A DNA stretch of 64,000 nt from Williamsia sp. DF01-3 (GCF_023051145.1 NZ_JALKFS010000005.1:3055733-3119732); one strand, 5' to 3'; positions 1 through 10,312 are shown, counted from the first letter of the stretch. The notes: generated from the sequence alone by a model not told the origin. Program-made: numbers and translations.

Positions 1-2
1 TC

Positions 3-920
3 GCCGCCACCACCGCCGAGACCCGCCAGGCCGACGCGCAGAGCGCGATCACCGAGGCGATGGAGGCAGTCAAAGCCGAGAACGCCCGGCGCCAGAAACT
101 GCAGGCCGATCGGGACGAGGCGCAGCGGCAGCTCGAGGCGCTCCGAGGACAGCCGACACCTGTCATCTCGCCGGGTACGCCGGGATCGATCCTGCCCGAT
201 CAGCAGGCCGCGATCGAGGACCAGGCGCACCAGGCCGCGTTGCGTGCTGCGGCCGATGCAGCAGGCAAGCTGGCATTGAACACCAGCCAGCAGATGCTCG
301 CCGCGCTGGTCGGGTCGCTGACCCCGCCGCACACCGACATCGATGAGCCGACGACCCCGACGACCCCGACCACTCCGGTCGATCCGACGACCCCGGTCGA
401 CCCGACCGATCCGACCACCCCGGTGGACCCCACCACCCCGACCGAGCCCACCACGCCGACGACCCCGTCACCGGGGACGGTCGACCCGGGCGCCGAAGGC
501 CCCGCTGCGGTGGAGATCGTGGTCAACCGCGCGATGTCGCAGCTGGGTGTGAGTTATTCGTGGGGTGGTGGTGACGCGAACGGTCCCACCCTCGGTATCC
601 GTGACGGTGGCGTGGCCGACTCGTACGGCGACTACAACAAGGTCGGCTTCGACTGCTCCGGGCTGATGATCTACGCATTCGCCGGCATCGGGATCTCGCT
701 ACCGCACTACACGGGTTATCAATACACGTCGGGTCCACAGTTCCCGCTCTCGGAGATGCAGCGCGGCGACATGATCTTCTACGGGCCCAACGCGAGCCAG
801 CACGTCGCCCTCTACCTCGGCGACAACACGATGATCGAGGCCCCGCAGTCGGGTGACGTCGTGAAGATCTCGCCGTTGCGGACCAGCGGAGCGATGCCCT
901 ACGTGGTGCGGCTCGCCTGA
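3..920 (+). CDS. ripA: RipA-like NlpC/P60 peptidoglycan endopeptidase (3' part)
   Basis: The reading frame is open from the left edge, so the N-terminus (expected signal peptide and coiled coil) lies outside the window. Visible in order are a charged, Gln/Glu-rich coiled-coil stretch, an Ala-rich helix, a Pro/Thr-rich linker and a C-terminal NlpC/P60 domain. The catalytic Cys sits in FDCSG (codon 654-656), the His in SQHVALYL (codon 801-803), and an acidic residue in IEAP is a candidate third member. The domain closely resembles mycobacterial RipA as I recall it. RipA cuts the D-Glu/meso-DAP peptide bond during daughter-cell separation outside the membrane. The downstream moxR cluster matches the ripA-ripB-moxR1 order of M. 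tuberculosis. RipB is the alternative, but the long coiled coil favours RipA. Confidence 0.88.
   Translation, partial: AATTAETRQADAQSAITEAMEAVKAENARRQKLQADRDEAQRQLEALRGQPTPVISPGTPGSILPDQQAAIEDQAHQAALRAAADAAGKLALNTSQQMLAALVGSLTPPHTDIDEPTTPTTPTTPVDPTTPVDPTDPTTPVDPTTPTEPTTPTTPSPGTVDPGAEGPAAVEIVVNRAMSQLGVSYSWGGGDANGPTLGIRDGGVADSYGDYNKVGFDCSGLMIYAFAGIGISLPHYTGYQYTSGPQFPLSEMQRGDMIFYGPNASQHVALYLGDNTMIEAPQSGDVVKISPLRTSGAMPYVVRLA
346..478 (+). repeat. Pro/Thr-rich linker coding repeat in ripA
   Basis: Degenerate 9-15 bp units encode repeated TTP, VDP and TEP triplets between the coiled coil and the catalytic domain. The unit copies are imperfect. Such linkers span the cell wall in secreted actinobacterial hydrolases and tend to vary in length between strains. 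Confidence 0.8.
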
Positions 921-1046
921 TCTGATCGATCCAGCCTGGGGCCGTATGTCGACCCGCCGCAGATGCCGGACGTGGCTGGCTCCACCGGCGGCCCAGTACC
1001 CTCGGTGCAGTCAGTACAACGATCGAACAGACCCCGGAGGGTATCG

Positions 1047-2222
1047 GTGACCTCAGCGCAGGACGACAGCAAGACCTCGGCAGAGGATTTCAAGCTCACG
1101 CAGTCCGACGTCGCGTTGCTCGAGAAGGCGATGTTCGAGGTCAAAAGGGTCATCGTCGGTCAGGACCGCCTGGTCGAACGCATCCTGGTCGGTCTCCTGG
1201 CCCGCGGTCACATCTTGCTCGAAGGTGTGCCGGGCGTGGCAAAGACCCTTGCGGTCGAGACGTACGCGACCGTCATCGGTGGCAGCTTCTCGCGGGTGCA
1301 GTTCACCCCCGACCTGGTGCCCACCGACCTCATCGGTACCCGTATCTATCGCCAGGGTCGTGAGGAGTTCGACACCGAACTCGGACCCGTGGTGGCCAAC
1401 TTCCTTCTGGCCGACGAGATCAACCGTGCACCCGCAAAGGTGCAGTCGGCGCTCTTGGAGGTGATGGCCGAGCGGCATGTCTCCATCGGCGGCACCACCT
1501 ATCCGATGCCCGACCCGTTCCTGGTGATGGCGACGCAGAACCCCATCGAGAACGAGGGCGTGTACCCGCTGCCCGAGGCACAGCGTGACCGGTTCCTGTT
1601 CAAGATCCTGGTCGACTACCCGGCGGTGGAGGAAGAACGCGAGATCGTCTACCGGATGGGTAACGTCCCGCCCAAGGCATCCCGCGTTCTCGACGCGGAG
1701 ACGATGGTCCGGCTGCAGAACACCGCAGCGAATGTCTTTGTGCATCACGCCCTCGTCGATTATGTGGTCCGTGTGATCAATGCGACCCGGCGACCGGCCG
1801 AACTCGGCATGCACGATGTCGCGGGATGGCTGGCATACGGCGCATCCCCCCGAGCCACGCTGGGCATCGTTGCGGCTTCGCGCGCACTCGCGCTGGTGCG
1901 TGGTCGCGACTACGTGATTCCCCAGGACGTGGTCGAGCTCATTCCCGACGTGCTCCGCCACCGTTTGGTACTGAGCTACGACGCGCTGGCTGACGAGGTG
2001 GATGCAGATGCCGTCATCACCCGGGTGTTGCAGACGGTCGGTCTGCCCCAGGTCAGCGCGCAGCCGCTGTCCACCCCGCCCACCGTGGGTGGACAGGCCC
2101 CGCCGCAGCAGTCGCCACAGCAAGGCCAGCCGGCGTACTCGCAGGGGCCCGGTCCTCTGACCAAACCTGCTGCCGCGCAGGCCAACCCGGCGCAGGGCAA
2201 CCAGTCGCACTATGGCGGATAA
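1047..2222 (+). CDS. moxR1: MoxR-family AAA+ ATPase
   Basis: AAA+ ATPase of the MoxR class, chaperone-like proteins that usually act with DUF58 and VWA partners encoded next door. The Walker A motif (GVPGVAKT) is at about residues 60-67 and Walker B (LLADEINRAP) at about 120-129. The AAA lid domain follows, and the Pro/Gln-rich tail is probably disordered. I chose the GTG at 1047 because a GGAGG lies 5 bases upstream; an in-frame ATG further up lacks a ribosome site. It heads a tightly coupled operon, and the next gene starts inside its last 11 bases. Precise substrate unknown. Confidence 0.9.
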   Translation: MTSAQDDSKTSAEDFKLTQSDVALLEKAMFEVKRVIVGQDRLVERILVGLLARGHILLEGVPGVAKTLAVETYATVIGGSFSRVQFTPDLVPTDLIGTRIYRQGREEFDTELGPVVANFLLADEINRAPAKVQSALLEVMAERHVSIGGTTYPMPDPFLVMATQNPIENEGVYPLPEAQRDRFLFKILVDYPAVEEEREIVYRMGNVPPKASRVLDAETMVRLQNTAANVFVHHALVDYVVRVINATRRPAELGMHDVAGWLAYGASPRATLGIVAASRALALVRGRDYVIPQDVVELIPDVLRHRLVLSYDALADEVDADAVITRVLQTVGLPQVSAQPLSTPPTVGGQAPPQQSPQQGQPAYSQGPGPLTKPAAAQANPAQGNQSHYGG

Positions 2223-3153
2223 CAGCACGCTCCCGTCGTTCGGCGCCGGCACCCTCGAAGACCCCAAGCTGACCGCAGCACTCAAGACCCTGGAAATCGT
2301 GGTTCGCCGCAAGCTCGACGGGGTGCTGCAGGGTGAACACCTCGGGCTCATCCCGGGACCGGGGACCGAGCCGGGGGAGGCTCGCGAGTACCAGCCCGGC
2401 GACGACGTGCGCCGGATGGATTGGTCGGTGACGGCCCGGACAACCCATGCTCACGTCCGGCAGATGGTGGCCGATCGCGAACTCGAGACCTGGCTCGTCG
2501 TCGACATGTCGGCGAGTCTGGATTTCGGCACGGTCAACACCACCAAACGTGATCTGGCGGTGGCGGCCTGCGCGGCCATCGCTCACCTCACTCTGGGCGG
2601 AGGCAACCGGTTGGGCGCGGTGGTGTGCACCGGCGATCAGGTGGTGCGAATCCCTGCCCGCGGTGGCCGGGCGCACGCTTTGAGCACGCTCAAGACCATT
2701 GCCACCACCACCCGCGCGAACGACGGTGTGCGCGGCGACCTGTTCGCCGGAATCGACGCCCTGCGCAGGCCCGAGCGACGCCGGGGTCTGGCCGTGGTGG
2801 TCAGCGACTTCCTCGGGCCGCTCAACTGGGACCGCCCACTGCGGGCCGTGTCCGGTCACCACGATGTCCTCGGTGTCGAGGTCCTCGATCCACGCGACAT
2901 GGAATTGCCTGCGGTGGGTGAGGTGGTGCTACGCGATGCCGAATCGGGGCAGATCCGCGAATTGACGATCACCGACAAGGTGCGGGCCGATTTCGCCAGA
3001 GCCGCCGAAGACCACCGGATGGCGGTGCAGCGCGCGTTGAGGCAGTGTGGTGCACCGACATTGGCGCTTCGCACCGACCGCGACTGGATCGCCGACGTCG
3101 TGCGATTCATCGCGCAGCGGAGGCGGGGAATGAACGCGGGGGCCACCCGATGA
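2212..3153 (+). CDS. DUF58 domain protein of the MoxR cluster
   Basis: A 313-residue DUF58 protein. The typical N-terminal region has the RxYxPGDDVRRxDW signature (EYQPGDDVRRMDWSV), followed by a von Willebrand-like core with VVDMSASLDF. It overlaps moxR upstream by 11 bases and the VWA gene downstream by ATGA, so the three are translationally coupled. DUF58 proteins are usual partners of MoxR ATPases. The biochemical role is not established; a part in maturing or assembling an envelope complex is inference. Confidence 0.88.
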   Translation: MADNSTLPSFGAGTLEDPKLTAALKTLEIVVRRKLDGVLQGEHLGLIPGPGTEPGEAREYQPGDDVRRMDWSVTARTTHAHVRQMVADRELETWLVVDMSASLDFGTVNTTKRDLAVAACAAIAHLTLGGGNRLGAVVCTGDQVVRIPARGGRAHALSTLKTIATTTRANDGVRGDLFAGIDALRRPERRRGLAVVVSDFLGPLNWDRPLRAVSGHHDVLGVEVLDPRDMELPAVGEVVLRDAESGQIRELTITDKVRADFARAAEDHRMAVQRALRQCGAPTLALRTDRDWIADVVRFIAQRRRGMNAGATR

Positions 3154-4130
3154 GTTGGCTCGACTTCGCGTCACCCTGGTGGTTGCTGATCATCCTCGTC
3201 GTGGCCGCCTTGGTGGCCGGATACATCTACATGCAGCGGCGACGGCAGAACCGTGCCCTGAAGTTCGCCAATCTGGACCTGCTGAACACGGTTGCCCCAC
3301 AAACGCGCAACCGGACGCAGCACATTCCGATCGTGCTGATGGTGATCGCCCTGCTCGTGCTGACGGTGGCGATGGCCGGTCCTCAGGCCGACCGAAAAGT
3401 GCCGCGTAACAAGGCCACCGTGATGCTTGTCATCGACGTGTCCCGATCGATGGACGCAACCGACGTGGCACCGTCGCGGCTCAAGGCTGCTCAAGAGGCC
3501 GGTAAGAAGTTCGCGGACGAACTCACCGAGGGCATCAACCTGGGGTTGATCTCATACGCCGGAACGGCGACCACTCTGGTGTCGCCGACACCCGATCGTG
3601 CCGCCACCAAGGACGCGATCGACAAATTGCGCCTCGACGACAAGACCGCCACCGGTGAAGGTATCCTCGCCGCGGTCACGCAGATCAAGACCCTCAATGC
3701 CGTGCTCGGCGGCGACAAGGGTGCTCCGCCCGCGCAGGTGGTGTTGCTGTCGGACGGCAAGGAAACGGTGCCCGACGACCCCGACGACCCGCGAGGAGCT
3801 TTTACCGCGGCCCGTAAGGCGAAAGAGGACCGGATTCCGGTCAACACCATTTCGTTCGGAACCCGCGGCGGCACAGTCGAACTGGAAGGCGACCGGATCC
3901 CGGTGCCCGTCGACGACGATTCGCTCCGCAAGATCGCGCAGTTGTCGGAGGGTAAGTTCTTCACCGCCTCGAGCCTTGATGAACTCAACCAGGTCTACGG
4001 CAATCTCCAGGACCAGATCGGTTACGAGACCCGGCGCGGCGACGCGTCCCGCCCGTGGCTGATCGCCGGCACGCTGCTCGTACTCCTCGCGGTCGGCAGT
4101 GCCGTGGCGATCAACCGGCGCCTGCCCTGA
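3150..4130 (+). CDS. Membrane-anchored VWA-domain protein
   Basis: A 326-residue protein with two N-terminal membrane segments (about residues 9-28 and 59-77), a von Willebrand A domain and a C-terminal membrane helix near residues 300-320. The MIDAS motif DVSRS is at residues 96-100 and should bind a divalent metal. The topology resembles BatA/BatB-type proteins. The ATG overlaps the DUF58 stop (ATGA), which fixes the start against an in-frame upstream alternative. It is the third member of the moxR operon and the syntenic counterpart of M. tuberculosis Rv1481. Confidence 0.88.
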   Translation: MSWLDFASPWWLLIILVVAALVAGYIYMQRRRQNRALKFANLDLLNTVAPQTRNRTQHIPIVLMVIALLVLTVAMAGPQADRKVPRNKATVMLVIDVSRSMDATDVAPSRLKAAQEAGKKFADELTEGINLGLISYAGTATTLVSPTPDRAATKDAIDKLRLDDKTATGEGILAAVTQIKTLNAVLGGDKGAPPAQVVLLSDGKETVPDDPDDPRGAFTAARKAKEDRIPVNTISFGTRGGTVELEGDRIPVPVDDDSLRKIAQLSEGKFFTASSLDELNQVYGNLQDQIGYETRRGDASRPWLIAGTLLVLLAVGSAVAINRRLP

Positions 4131-4904
<774 letters not shown>

Positions 4905-4948
4905 CCGTCTGACCTGTAACAGCCCACATCCAAAGCAAGGGAGCACCA

Positions 4949-5773
4949 GTGAGCGGACTTCTCGACGGCAAGACCATCCTGATCACCGGGATCATCACCG
5001 ATTCCTCGATCGCGTTCCACGCGGCCGCAATGGCGCAGGAGCAGGGCGCGCGGGTCATCATCACCGGATTCGACCGCCTGCGGCTGATCGACCGGATCGC
5101 TCAGCGACTCCCCAAGGAGGTCCCTCCCGCCGTCGAGCTCGACATCACCGACGAGGAGCACCTGGGCACGCTGGCCGACCGGCTCAAAGAGCTTGCGCCC
5201 GAGGGCATCGACGGTGTGCTGCACTCGATCGCCTTTGCGCCCAGGACCCTGATGGGCCCGGAGGCCAAGTCGTTCCTGGAAGGTCCCGGGCCCGATGCGG
5301 CGCAGTCGTTCCAGGTGTCGGCCTGGAGTTATGCCGCACTTGCGCGAGCAGTGTTGCCTGCGATGAACGAGGGTGGCTCGATCGTGGGGATGGACTTCGA
5401 TCCGCGCACGGCGATGCCGTACTACAACTGGATGGGTGTGGCCAAGGCCGCCCTCGAATCGGTCAATCGGTATGTGGCGCGTGAGGTGGGCGAGGCCAAG
5501 CGCATCCGCTCCAACCTGGTGGCCGCAGGCCCCATCAAAACCCTTGCCGCCAAAGCGATCGCGGGTACGGCCACCGGCGACGCGAAGAAGCTCAACCAGC
5601 TCAACGAGTACTGGGATGGTGCGTCCCCGATCGGCTGGGATGTCGATGACGCGACCGTTGTGGCGAAGTCGATCTGCGCGCTGCTGTCGGACTGGCTGCC
5701 GGGCACAACAGGGTCGATCGTCTACGTCGACGGCGGGGCCAGCCACAACACCTGGTTCCCGGAAGACATGTAG
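4949..5773 (+). CDS. inhA: Enoyl-ACP reductase (InhA)
   Basis: NADH-dependent 2-trans-enoyl-ACP reductase, the last step of each FAS-II cycle and the target of activated isoniazid in mycobacteria. The N-terminus [11 protein letters not shown] is near-identical to M. tuberculosis InhA from memory. The active-site Tyr and Lys are at about residues 159 and 166 (YNWMGVAK). The Ser of HSIAF corresponds to the Ser94 position linked to isoniazid resistance and is conserved. It starts at a GTG after AAGGAGCACCA. It sits in the fabG1-inhA-hemH order, with hemH starting 9 bases after its stop. Confidence 0.96.
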   Translation: MSGLLDGKTILITGIITDSSIAFHAAAMAQEQGARVIITGFDRLRLIDRIAQRLPKEVPPAVELDITDEEHLGTLADRLKELAPEGIDGVLHSIAFAPRTLMGPEAKSFLEGPGPDAAQSFQVSAWSYAALARAVLPAMNEGGSIVGMDFDPRTAMPYYNWMGVAKAALESVNRYVAREVGEAKRIRSNLVAAGPIKTLAAKAIAGTATGDAKKLNQLNEYWDGASPIGWDVDDATVVAKSICALLSDWLPGTTGSIVYVDGGASHNTWFPEDM

Positions 5774-5782
5774 GTCCACCGG

Positions 5783-6823
5783 ATGAGCGCAGACTTCGAT
5801 GCTGTTCTGGTGTTGTCCTTCGGCGGGCCCGACAAGCCCGCCGACGTTCGGCCGTTCCTCGAGAACGTCACGCGCGGTAGGGGTGTGCCCCCGGAACGGC
5901 TCGACGAGGTCGCCGAGCACTACTACCACTTCGGTGGTGTCTCGCCGATCAATGCGCTCAACCGCGACCTGATCGCCTCGTTGGAGGCCGAGCTCGCACG
6001 GTCGGACATCGATCTACCCGTCTATTTCGGCAACCGCAACTGGCACCCGATGATCGAGGACACCCTCGCGCGCATCCATTCGGACGGGCACCGTCGGGTG
6101 CTGGTGTTCCCGACGTCGGCGTGGGGTGGGTATTCGGGCTGCCGACAGTACGACGAGGACATCGCCCGTGCCCTGGACTCGTTGGGGCCGGATGCGGATT
6201 CGATGGTGTTGCGCAAATTGCCCCATTTCTGGAATCACCCGGCGATGACAGCTGCTTGCGCCGACGCGATCCGCGTTGCGCTCGGACGTGTACCGGAAGA
6301 CGAACGTGATGACGTGCGGCTGATCTTCACCGCCCACTCGATCCCCGACTCGGCCGACAAGGCGGCCGGGCCGCCCGAGGACGGGGGAAGGCTCTACAGC
6401 AAGCAGGTCGCCGAGGCGTCCCGATTGGCCGCGGCCGCTGCGGGTTTCGACGTGTTCGACCAGGTCTGGCAGTCGCGGTCGGGACCACCCCAGATCCCGT
6501 GGCTGGATCCCGATATCTGCGACCATCTCGAAGACGTTGCCGCCCAGGGTGTCCCATCGGTGATCGTATGCCCGATCGGGTTTGTGTCGGATCATCTCGA
6601 AGTGCTCTGGGATCTGGACAACGAGGGCAAGGACAAAGCCGACGAACTCGGGCTGACGTATGAGCGAGCCGCCACCGTCGGCACCGATCCGCGGTTCATC
6701 TCCATGATCGTCTCGCTGATCAGCGAACAGCTTGCCGGTGAAGTGCCGTTTCGGCCGGGGATGACCGAGAACGGGTCCCCCTGTGCGCAGGGGTGTTGCG
6801 CGCCGGTGCGACGGCCGGCCTGA
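5783..6823 (+). CDS. hemH: Ferrochelatase (coproporphyrin type)
   Basis: Inserts ferrous iron into a porphyrin. In Actinobacteria this enzyme is the coproporphyrin ferrochelatase (CpfC) of the coproporphyrin-dependent haem route, so protoporphyrin is probably not the substrate. At 346 residues it has the usual length. The C-terminal CAQGCC cluster, with a further Cys upstream, matches the ligands of the [2Fe-2S] cluster known in mycobacterial ferrochelatase. It is probably cotranscribed with inhA. The convergent downstream gene ends 2 bases after it. Confidence 0.94.
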   Translation: MSADFDAVLVLSFGGPDKPADVRPFLENVTRGRGVPPERLDEVAEHYYHFGGVSPINALNRDLIASLEAELARSDIDLPVYFGNRNWHPMIEDTLARIHSDGHRRVLVFPTSAWGGYSGCRQYDEDIARALDSLGPDADSMVLRKLPHFWNHPAMTAACADAIRVALGRVPEDERDDVRLIFTAHSIPDSADKAAGPPEDGGRLYSKQVAEASRLAAAAAGFDVFDQVWQSRSGPPQIPWLDPDICDHLEDVAAQGVPSVIVCPIGFVSDHLEVLWDLDNEGKDKADELGLTYERAATVGTDPRFISMIVSLISEQLAGEVPFRPGMTENGSPCAQGCCAPVRRPA

Positions 6824-6825
6824 CC

Positions 6826-7653
6826 TCAGACCCGGTTGTTCGACAACAACTCTGAGATCACCGCATTGGTCGCACTCATCCGGGCCACCCGGACGGTGCG
6901 GGCGAGATCACGGAGGGCTGAATCGCCGGTGTGCTGTTCGCCGACGCTGTAGCCGAAATCCGGGGCCGCCTGCTGCGCCACGGAGAGAATGGCCGCCACA
7001 TGTGCCGCCTGTTCGAGGATCCGTTCGGCGCGCGCGTTGACCCCCGGAGGCAACTGCTGAGCTGCCAACCGGGTCAGTTCTGCGACCTTCTTGCGGGGGT
7101 CGGTCGATGAGTCCGTTGCTGTGGATCGCGGCATCCGCAAGCCGTCCAGAAGGTCGGCTGCAGAGCGGATACCCTCCCGTAGGTCGTATTCGACGGCGCC
7201 GAGGGAATGGATGACGGGGATCATCGCCGTCTCGACGGTGTGCACACCCCAGCCGATCGTGTACCGGTCGAGCCGGCGGGGGACGAGGGCGTACCTTCCA
7301 GGGACGACAAGGAGTTCACCCGACTCGAGTGCTGCGTTGGTGATCGGTCCGCGAGGCGGTAAGCCGAGCATGTCGCCGGGAGCCACGAGCAGTACCGCCA
7401 GTCCCTGCGCCGAGCTGCCACCTCGAACGAGCCGAAGCAGGGCGTCGCTCTCCTCACCTCGGGGGTCGAGCGAAAGCGATTGCGCCGCAATGGCATCAGC
7501 AGCCAGTACGCGATGTCGCGCGCTCCACCAGCCGAGGACGTCGAGTAGGTCGTCGGGGGAGCATCGGCCCGACTGCCAGGCTGCACCCCACGCACCCAGA
7601 GCGCTGCTCACTCCCTGCGTGTCGGTCGGGTAGTCGAAATCCGCGTCAGTCAT
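6826..7653 (-). CDS. Conserved actinobacterial protein of unknown function
   Basis: A 275-residue soluble protein, acidic at the N-terminus (MTDADFDYP), with no membrane segment or signal peptide and no catalytic motif that I recognise. Its position, convergent with hemH and divergent from the DUF3097 gene, is that of M. tuberculosis Rv1486c. The sequence has good coding character and uninterrupted length. No function can be assigned. Confidence 0.75.
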   Translation of the reverse strand: MTDADFDYPTDTQGVSSALGAWGAAWQSGRCSPDDLLDVLGWWSARHRVLAADAIAAQSLSLDPRGEESDALLRLVRGGSSAQGLAVLLVAPGDMLGLPPRGPITNAALESGELLVVPGRYALVPRRLDRYTIGWGVHTVETAMIPVIHSLGAVEYDLREGIRSAADLLDGLRMPRSTATDSSTDPRKKVAELTRLAAQQLPPGVNARAERILEQAAHVAAILSVAQQAAPDFGYSVGEQHTGDSALRDLARTVRVARMSATNAVISELLSNNRV

Positions 7654-7777
7654 CGTGCTTCCTGGTTGCTGTTCTGCGAGCCACGCTCTGCCCGTTCACC
7701 CGGCCACTTTAGCGCCGAAAACGGGTACGCGGCGTGCCTGGCGGAATGCACCCGGAACGGGCCCTAACGTGGTGGCG

Positions 7778-8650
7778 GTGAACAGCACTGGACCACATCG
7801 CCGAGTCCCGGATCGTTACGGTCGCGATGTACTCTCCGAGCCCCGGCGGTCCACTCGCCCGGCGGTTCCCGAGGTGACGGCCGAACGGGACCTGGTCGTC
7901 GAGGACGCCGCCAGCGGATTCTGCGGCGCGGTGGTCGGTTTCGAACGCAGTTACGACGGGGAGTTCGTGCGGTTGGAAGACCGGCGAGGGTCCACCCGGA
8001 TCTTCGCATTGCGCCCCGCGGCATTCCTCATCGATGGGTCGCCGGTGACCCTGATCAAACCGGTTCGAAAAGCGCCTGGGGCGCCGGCCCGCACCGCCTC
8101 GGGTTCCGTTGCCCCGGTCAGCAGGAGAGCCCGGGTGGCCCGCGCCAGCAGGTTGTTCGTCGAAGGCGTACACGACGCCGCGTTGATGGAACGCATCTGG
8201 GGCGACGACTTGCGGGTGGAAGGTGTGGTGGTCGCCAGCCTCGACGGCCTCGACAATCTGGGTGAAGCCCTCGCCGAATTCGAGCCCGGGCCGACCCGGC
8301 GGGCGGGCGTCCTGGTCGACCACCTCGTCGCCGGGTCGAAGGAATCGCGGCTCACCGAACGTGTCGGTCCGCATGTCCTGGTCTGCGGGCATCCCTACAT
8401 CGATGTGTGGGAGGCAGTGAAACCGGCAGCGGTCGGCATCAGTGCGTGGCCGAAGATCCCGCGCGGGATCGACTGGAAGACAGGGGTGTGCAACGAACTG
8501 GGCTGGGGTTCACCACGTGACGGCTGGCGGAAGGTGAACAGTTCGGTCTCGAGTTTTCGGGACATCGAGGTGCCGCTCATCCGCGCGGTGGAAGAGCTGA
8601 TCGACTTCGTCACCGCCATCGAATCCTTAAGCCGCACCGACCGGTCGTGA
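7778..8650 (+). CDS. DUF3097 family protein
   Basis: An approximately 290-residue protein matching DUF3097: an N-terminal DRYGRDVL, a small beta-rich region, then a Toprim-like core with LFVEGVHDAALMERIWG and VLVDHLVAGSKE. The acidic EGxxD and DH residues suggest metal binding, but no activity is established. Start choice is uncertain among GTG codons at 7769, 7772 and 7778, because the frame is open further upstream. The start region faces the divergent hypothetical gene, so the short gap probably holds both promoters. Confidence 0.78.
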   Translation: MNSTGPHRRVPDRYGRDVLSEPRRSTRPAVPEVTAERDLVVEDAASGFCGAVVGFERSYDGEFVRLEDRRGSTRIFALRPAAFLIDGSPVTLIKPVRKAPGAPARTASGSVAPVSRRARVARASRLFVEGVHDAALMERIWGDDLRVEGVVVASLDGLDNLGEALAEFEPGPTRRAGVLVDHLVAGSKESRLTERVGPHVLVCGHPYIDVWEAVKPAAVGISAWPKIPRGIDWKTGVCNELGWGSPRDGWRKVNSSVSSFRDIEVPLIRAVEELIDFVTAIESLSRTDRS

Positions 8651-8668
8651 GCATGGCAGACTGGAGAA

Positions 8669-9095
8669 ATGGGCGCACTCCTGTGGTTGGTCGCGGGATT
8701 GATCCTGGTCGGTGCCGAGACCCTCAGCGGTGATCTGATCCTGCTCATGCTCGCCGGTGGTGCGCTCTCGGCGGCGGGTGTCAGCGCGGTGCTCGACCCC
8801 CGCTGTGGGTGGACGGGGTTGTGTTCGCAGTGGTGTCCTTGCTCCTGCTCTTCGCCGTACGCCCGGTCGCGCGCAGGCACATGTTCACCCGCCCCCGCCT
8901 TGCCACCAACACCGAAGCACTCGTGGGCCGACAAGCCCTGGTGATCACACCGGTGGACGAACGTGGTGGACAGGTCAAGTTCGGCGGCGAGGTCTGGTCG
9001 GCCCGCGCAGCCACCCGGGTGACCACTTCGCAGAGGGCGAATCGGTGACGGTACTCGAGATCGACGGTCCGACCGCCGTCGTGTGGAAAGGATGA
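8669..9095 (+). pseudogene. NfeD-like membrane protein (two frameshifts as sequenced)
   Basis: Three frames must be joined to give one NfeD-like protein of 142 residues, the normal family length. The N-terminus has two hydrophobic helices (LLWLVAGLILVG and FAVVSLLLLFAV). The C-terminus is an OB-like NfeD domain ending in EIDGPTAVVWKG. The first break is in the C5 run near 8800, where one C appears lost (VLDP to PLWVDG). The second is in CCC near 9017 (AAT to PGDHF). Each is fixed by adding one C. NfeD proteins pair with the SPFH protein encoded immediately downstream and are thought to act in membrane microdomains. I read this as an intact gene with sequencing errors. Confidence 0.82.
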
Positions 9096-10303
9096 ACGCA
9101 GTGATAGTCGGACTCATCATCATCGCCGTTCTCGTGCTGGTGGTCGGGGTGATCCTCGTCAAGTCCATCGCACTCATCCCGCAGGCCGAGGCGGCGGTGA
9201 TCGAACGCCTTGGCCGCTACACCAAGACGGTGTCGGGTCAGCTGACATTGTTGGTGCCGTTCGTCGACCGCATCCGTGCCCGGATCGATCTGCGAGAACG
9301 CGTGGTGTCGTTTGCCCCGCAACCTGTCATCACCGAGGACAACCTGACCGTTCTGATCGACACCGTGGTGTATTTCCAGGTCACGGTGCCGCAGGCGGCG
9401 GTGTACGAGATCAACGACTACATCGTCGGCGTCGAACAGTTGGCCACCACGACGCTGCGCAACGTCGTCGGTGGGATGACGCTCGAAGAGACCCTGACCT
9501 CACGGGACTCCATCAACGCTCAGCTGCGTGGGGTGCTCGATGAGGCCACCAGTCGATGGGGTCTGCGCGTCGCCCGGGTCGAACTCAAGAGCATCCTCCC
9601 TCCGCCGTCCATCCAGGAGTCGATGGAAAAACAGATGAAGGCAGATCGCGAGAAGCGGGCAACGATCCTGACCGCAGAAGGTCAGCGGGAATCGGCGATC
9701 AAGACCGCCGAGGGTAACAAGCAGAGTCAGATCCTCTACGCCGAAGGCGCCAAGGCGGCGGCGATCCTGACCGCGGAGGGCGAACGGCAGTCACGGATCC
9801 TGCAGGCGCAAGGCGATCGCGCCGCCACGTACCTCCGTGCCGAAGGTGAAGCCAAGTCGATCCAGAAGGTCTTTGCCGCGATCAAAGCCGCAAAACCGAC
9901 CCCGGAACTGCTGGCCTACCAGTATCTCCAGCAACTACCGGAGATGGCCAAGGGCGAAGCCAGCAAGGTGTGGGTGGTCCCGAGTGACTTCGGCTCGGCG
10001 CTACAGGGATTCGCGAGATCATTTGGTGTCCAGTCCGATGACGGGGTGTTCCGTTACGAGCCGACCGCCGACGACGGCAGCGCCCAGCCGGACGACACAG
10101 ACATGTCCAGCTGGTTCGAAACCGCAGCCGATCCCAAGGTGGCCCAGGCCGTGGCCGAGGCTGAGGCAGTGGCCCGCAAGCCGGTCGATGACGATCCACT
10201 GCTGGCCCGTCCCCGCACCGATCCGGGCATCGATCAGGCCGGGGCCTCGGACCAACCCGGCTGGCAGACGCCGGCAATCGACCCCGGCAGGGTTGAGCAA
10301 TAG
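9092..10303 (+). CDS. SPFH/stomatin-like membrane protein
   Basis: Stomatin/prohibitin-family protein. There is one N-terminal membrane helix (residues 3-25), then an SPFH domain (VIERLGRYTKTVSG, LIDTVVYFQVT). A long Ala/Glu/Gln-rich coiled coil carries repeated ILTAEG and ILxAxG units (residues about 190-265), and the tail is acidic. The ATG overlaps the NfeD stop (ATGA), indicating coupling; a GTG at 9101 has a better-spaced AAAGGA site and is the alternative. It is syntenic with M. tuberculosis Rv1488. NfeD-SPFH pairs are linked to membrane organisation and quality control. Confidence 0.9.
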   Translation: MNAVIVGLIIIAVLVLVVGVILVKSIALIPQAEAAVIERLGRYTKTVSGQLTLLVPFVDRIRARIDLRERVVSFAPQPVITEDNLTVLIDTVVYFQVTVPQAAVYEINDYIVGVEQLATTTLRNVVGGMTLEETLTSRDSINAQLRGVLDEATSRWGLRVARVELKSILPPPSIQESMEKQMKADREKRATILTAEGQRESAIKTAEGNKQSQILYAEGAKAAAILTAEGERQSRILQAQGDRAATYLRAEGEAKSIQKVFAAIKAAKPTPELLAYQYLQQLPEMAKGEASKVWVVPSDFGSALQGFARSFGVQSDDGVFRYEPTADDGSAQPDDTDMSSWFETAADPKVAQAVAEAEAVARKPVDDDPLLARPRTDPGIDQAGASDQPGWQTPAIDPGRVEQ

Positions 10304-10312
10304 TCCAAGATC

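Noticed and set aside
346-478. CRISPR-like repeats
   Set aside because: The repeats are degenerate, in frame and code for Pro/Thr. There are no spacers and no cas genes.
8669-9095. Programmed frameshifting in NfeD
   Set aside because: Two shifts in one 142-codon gene without slippery heptamers or downstream stimulators fit sequencing error better.
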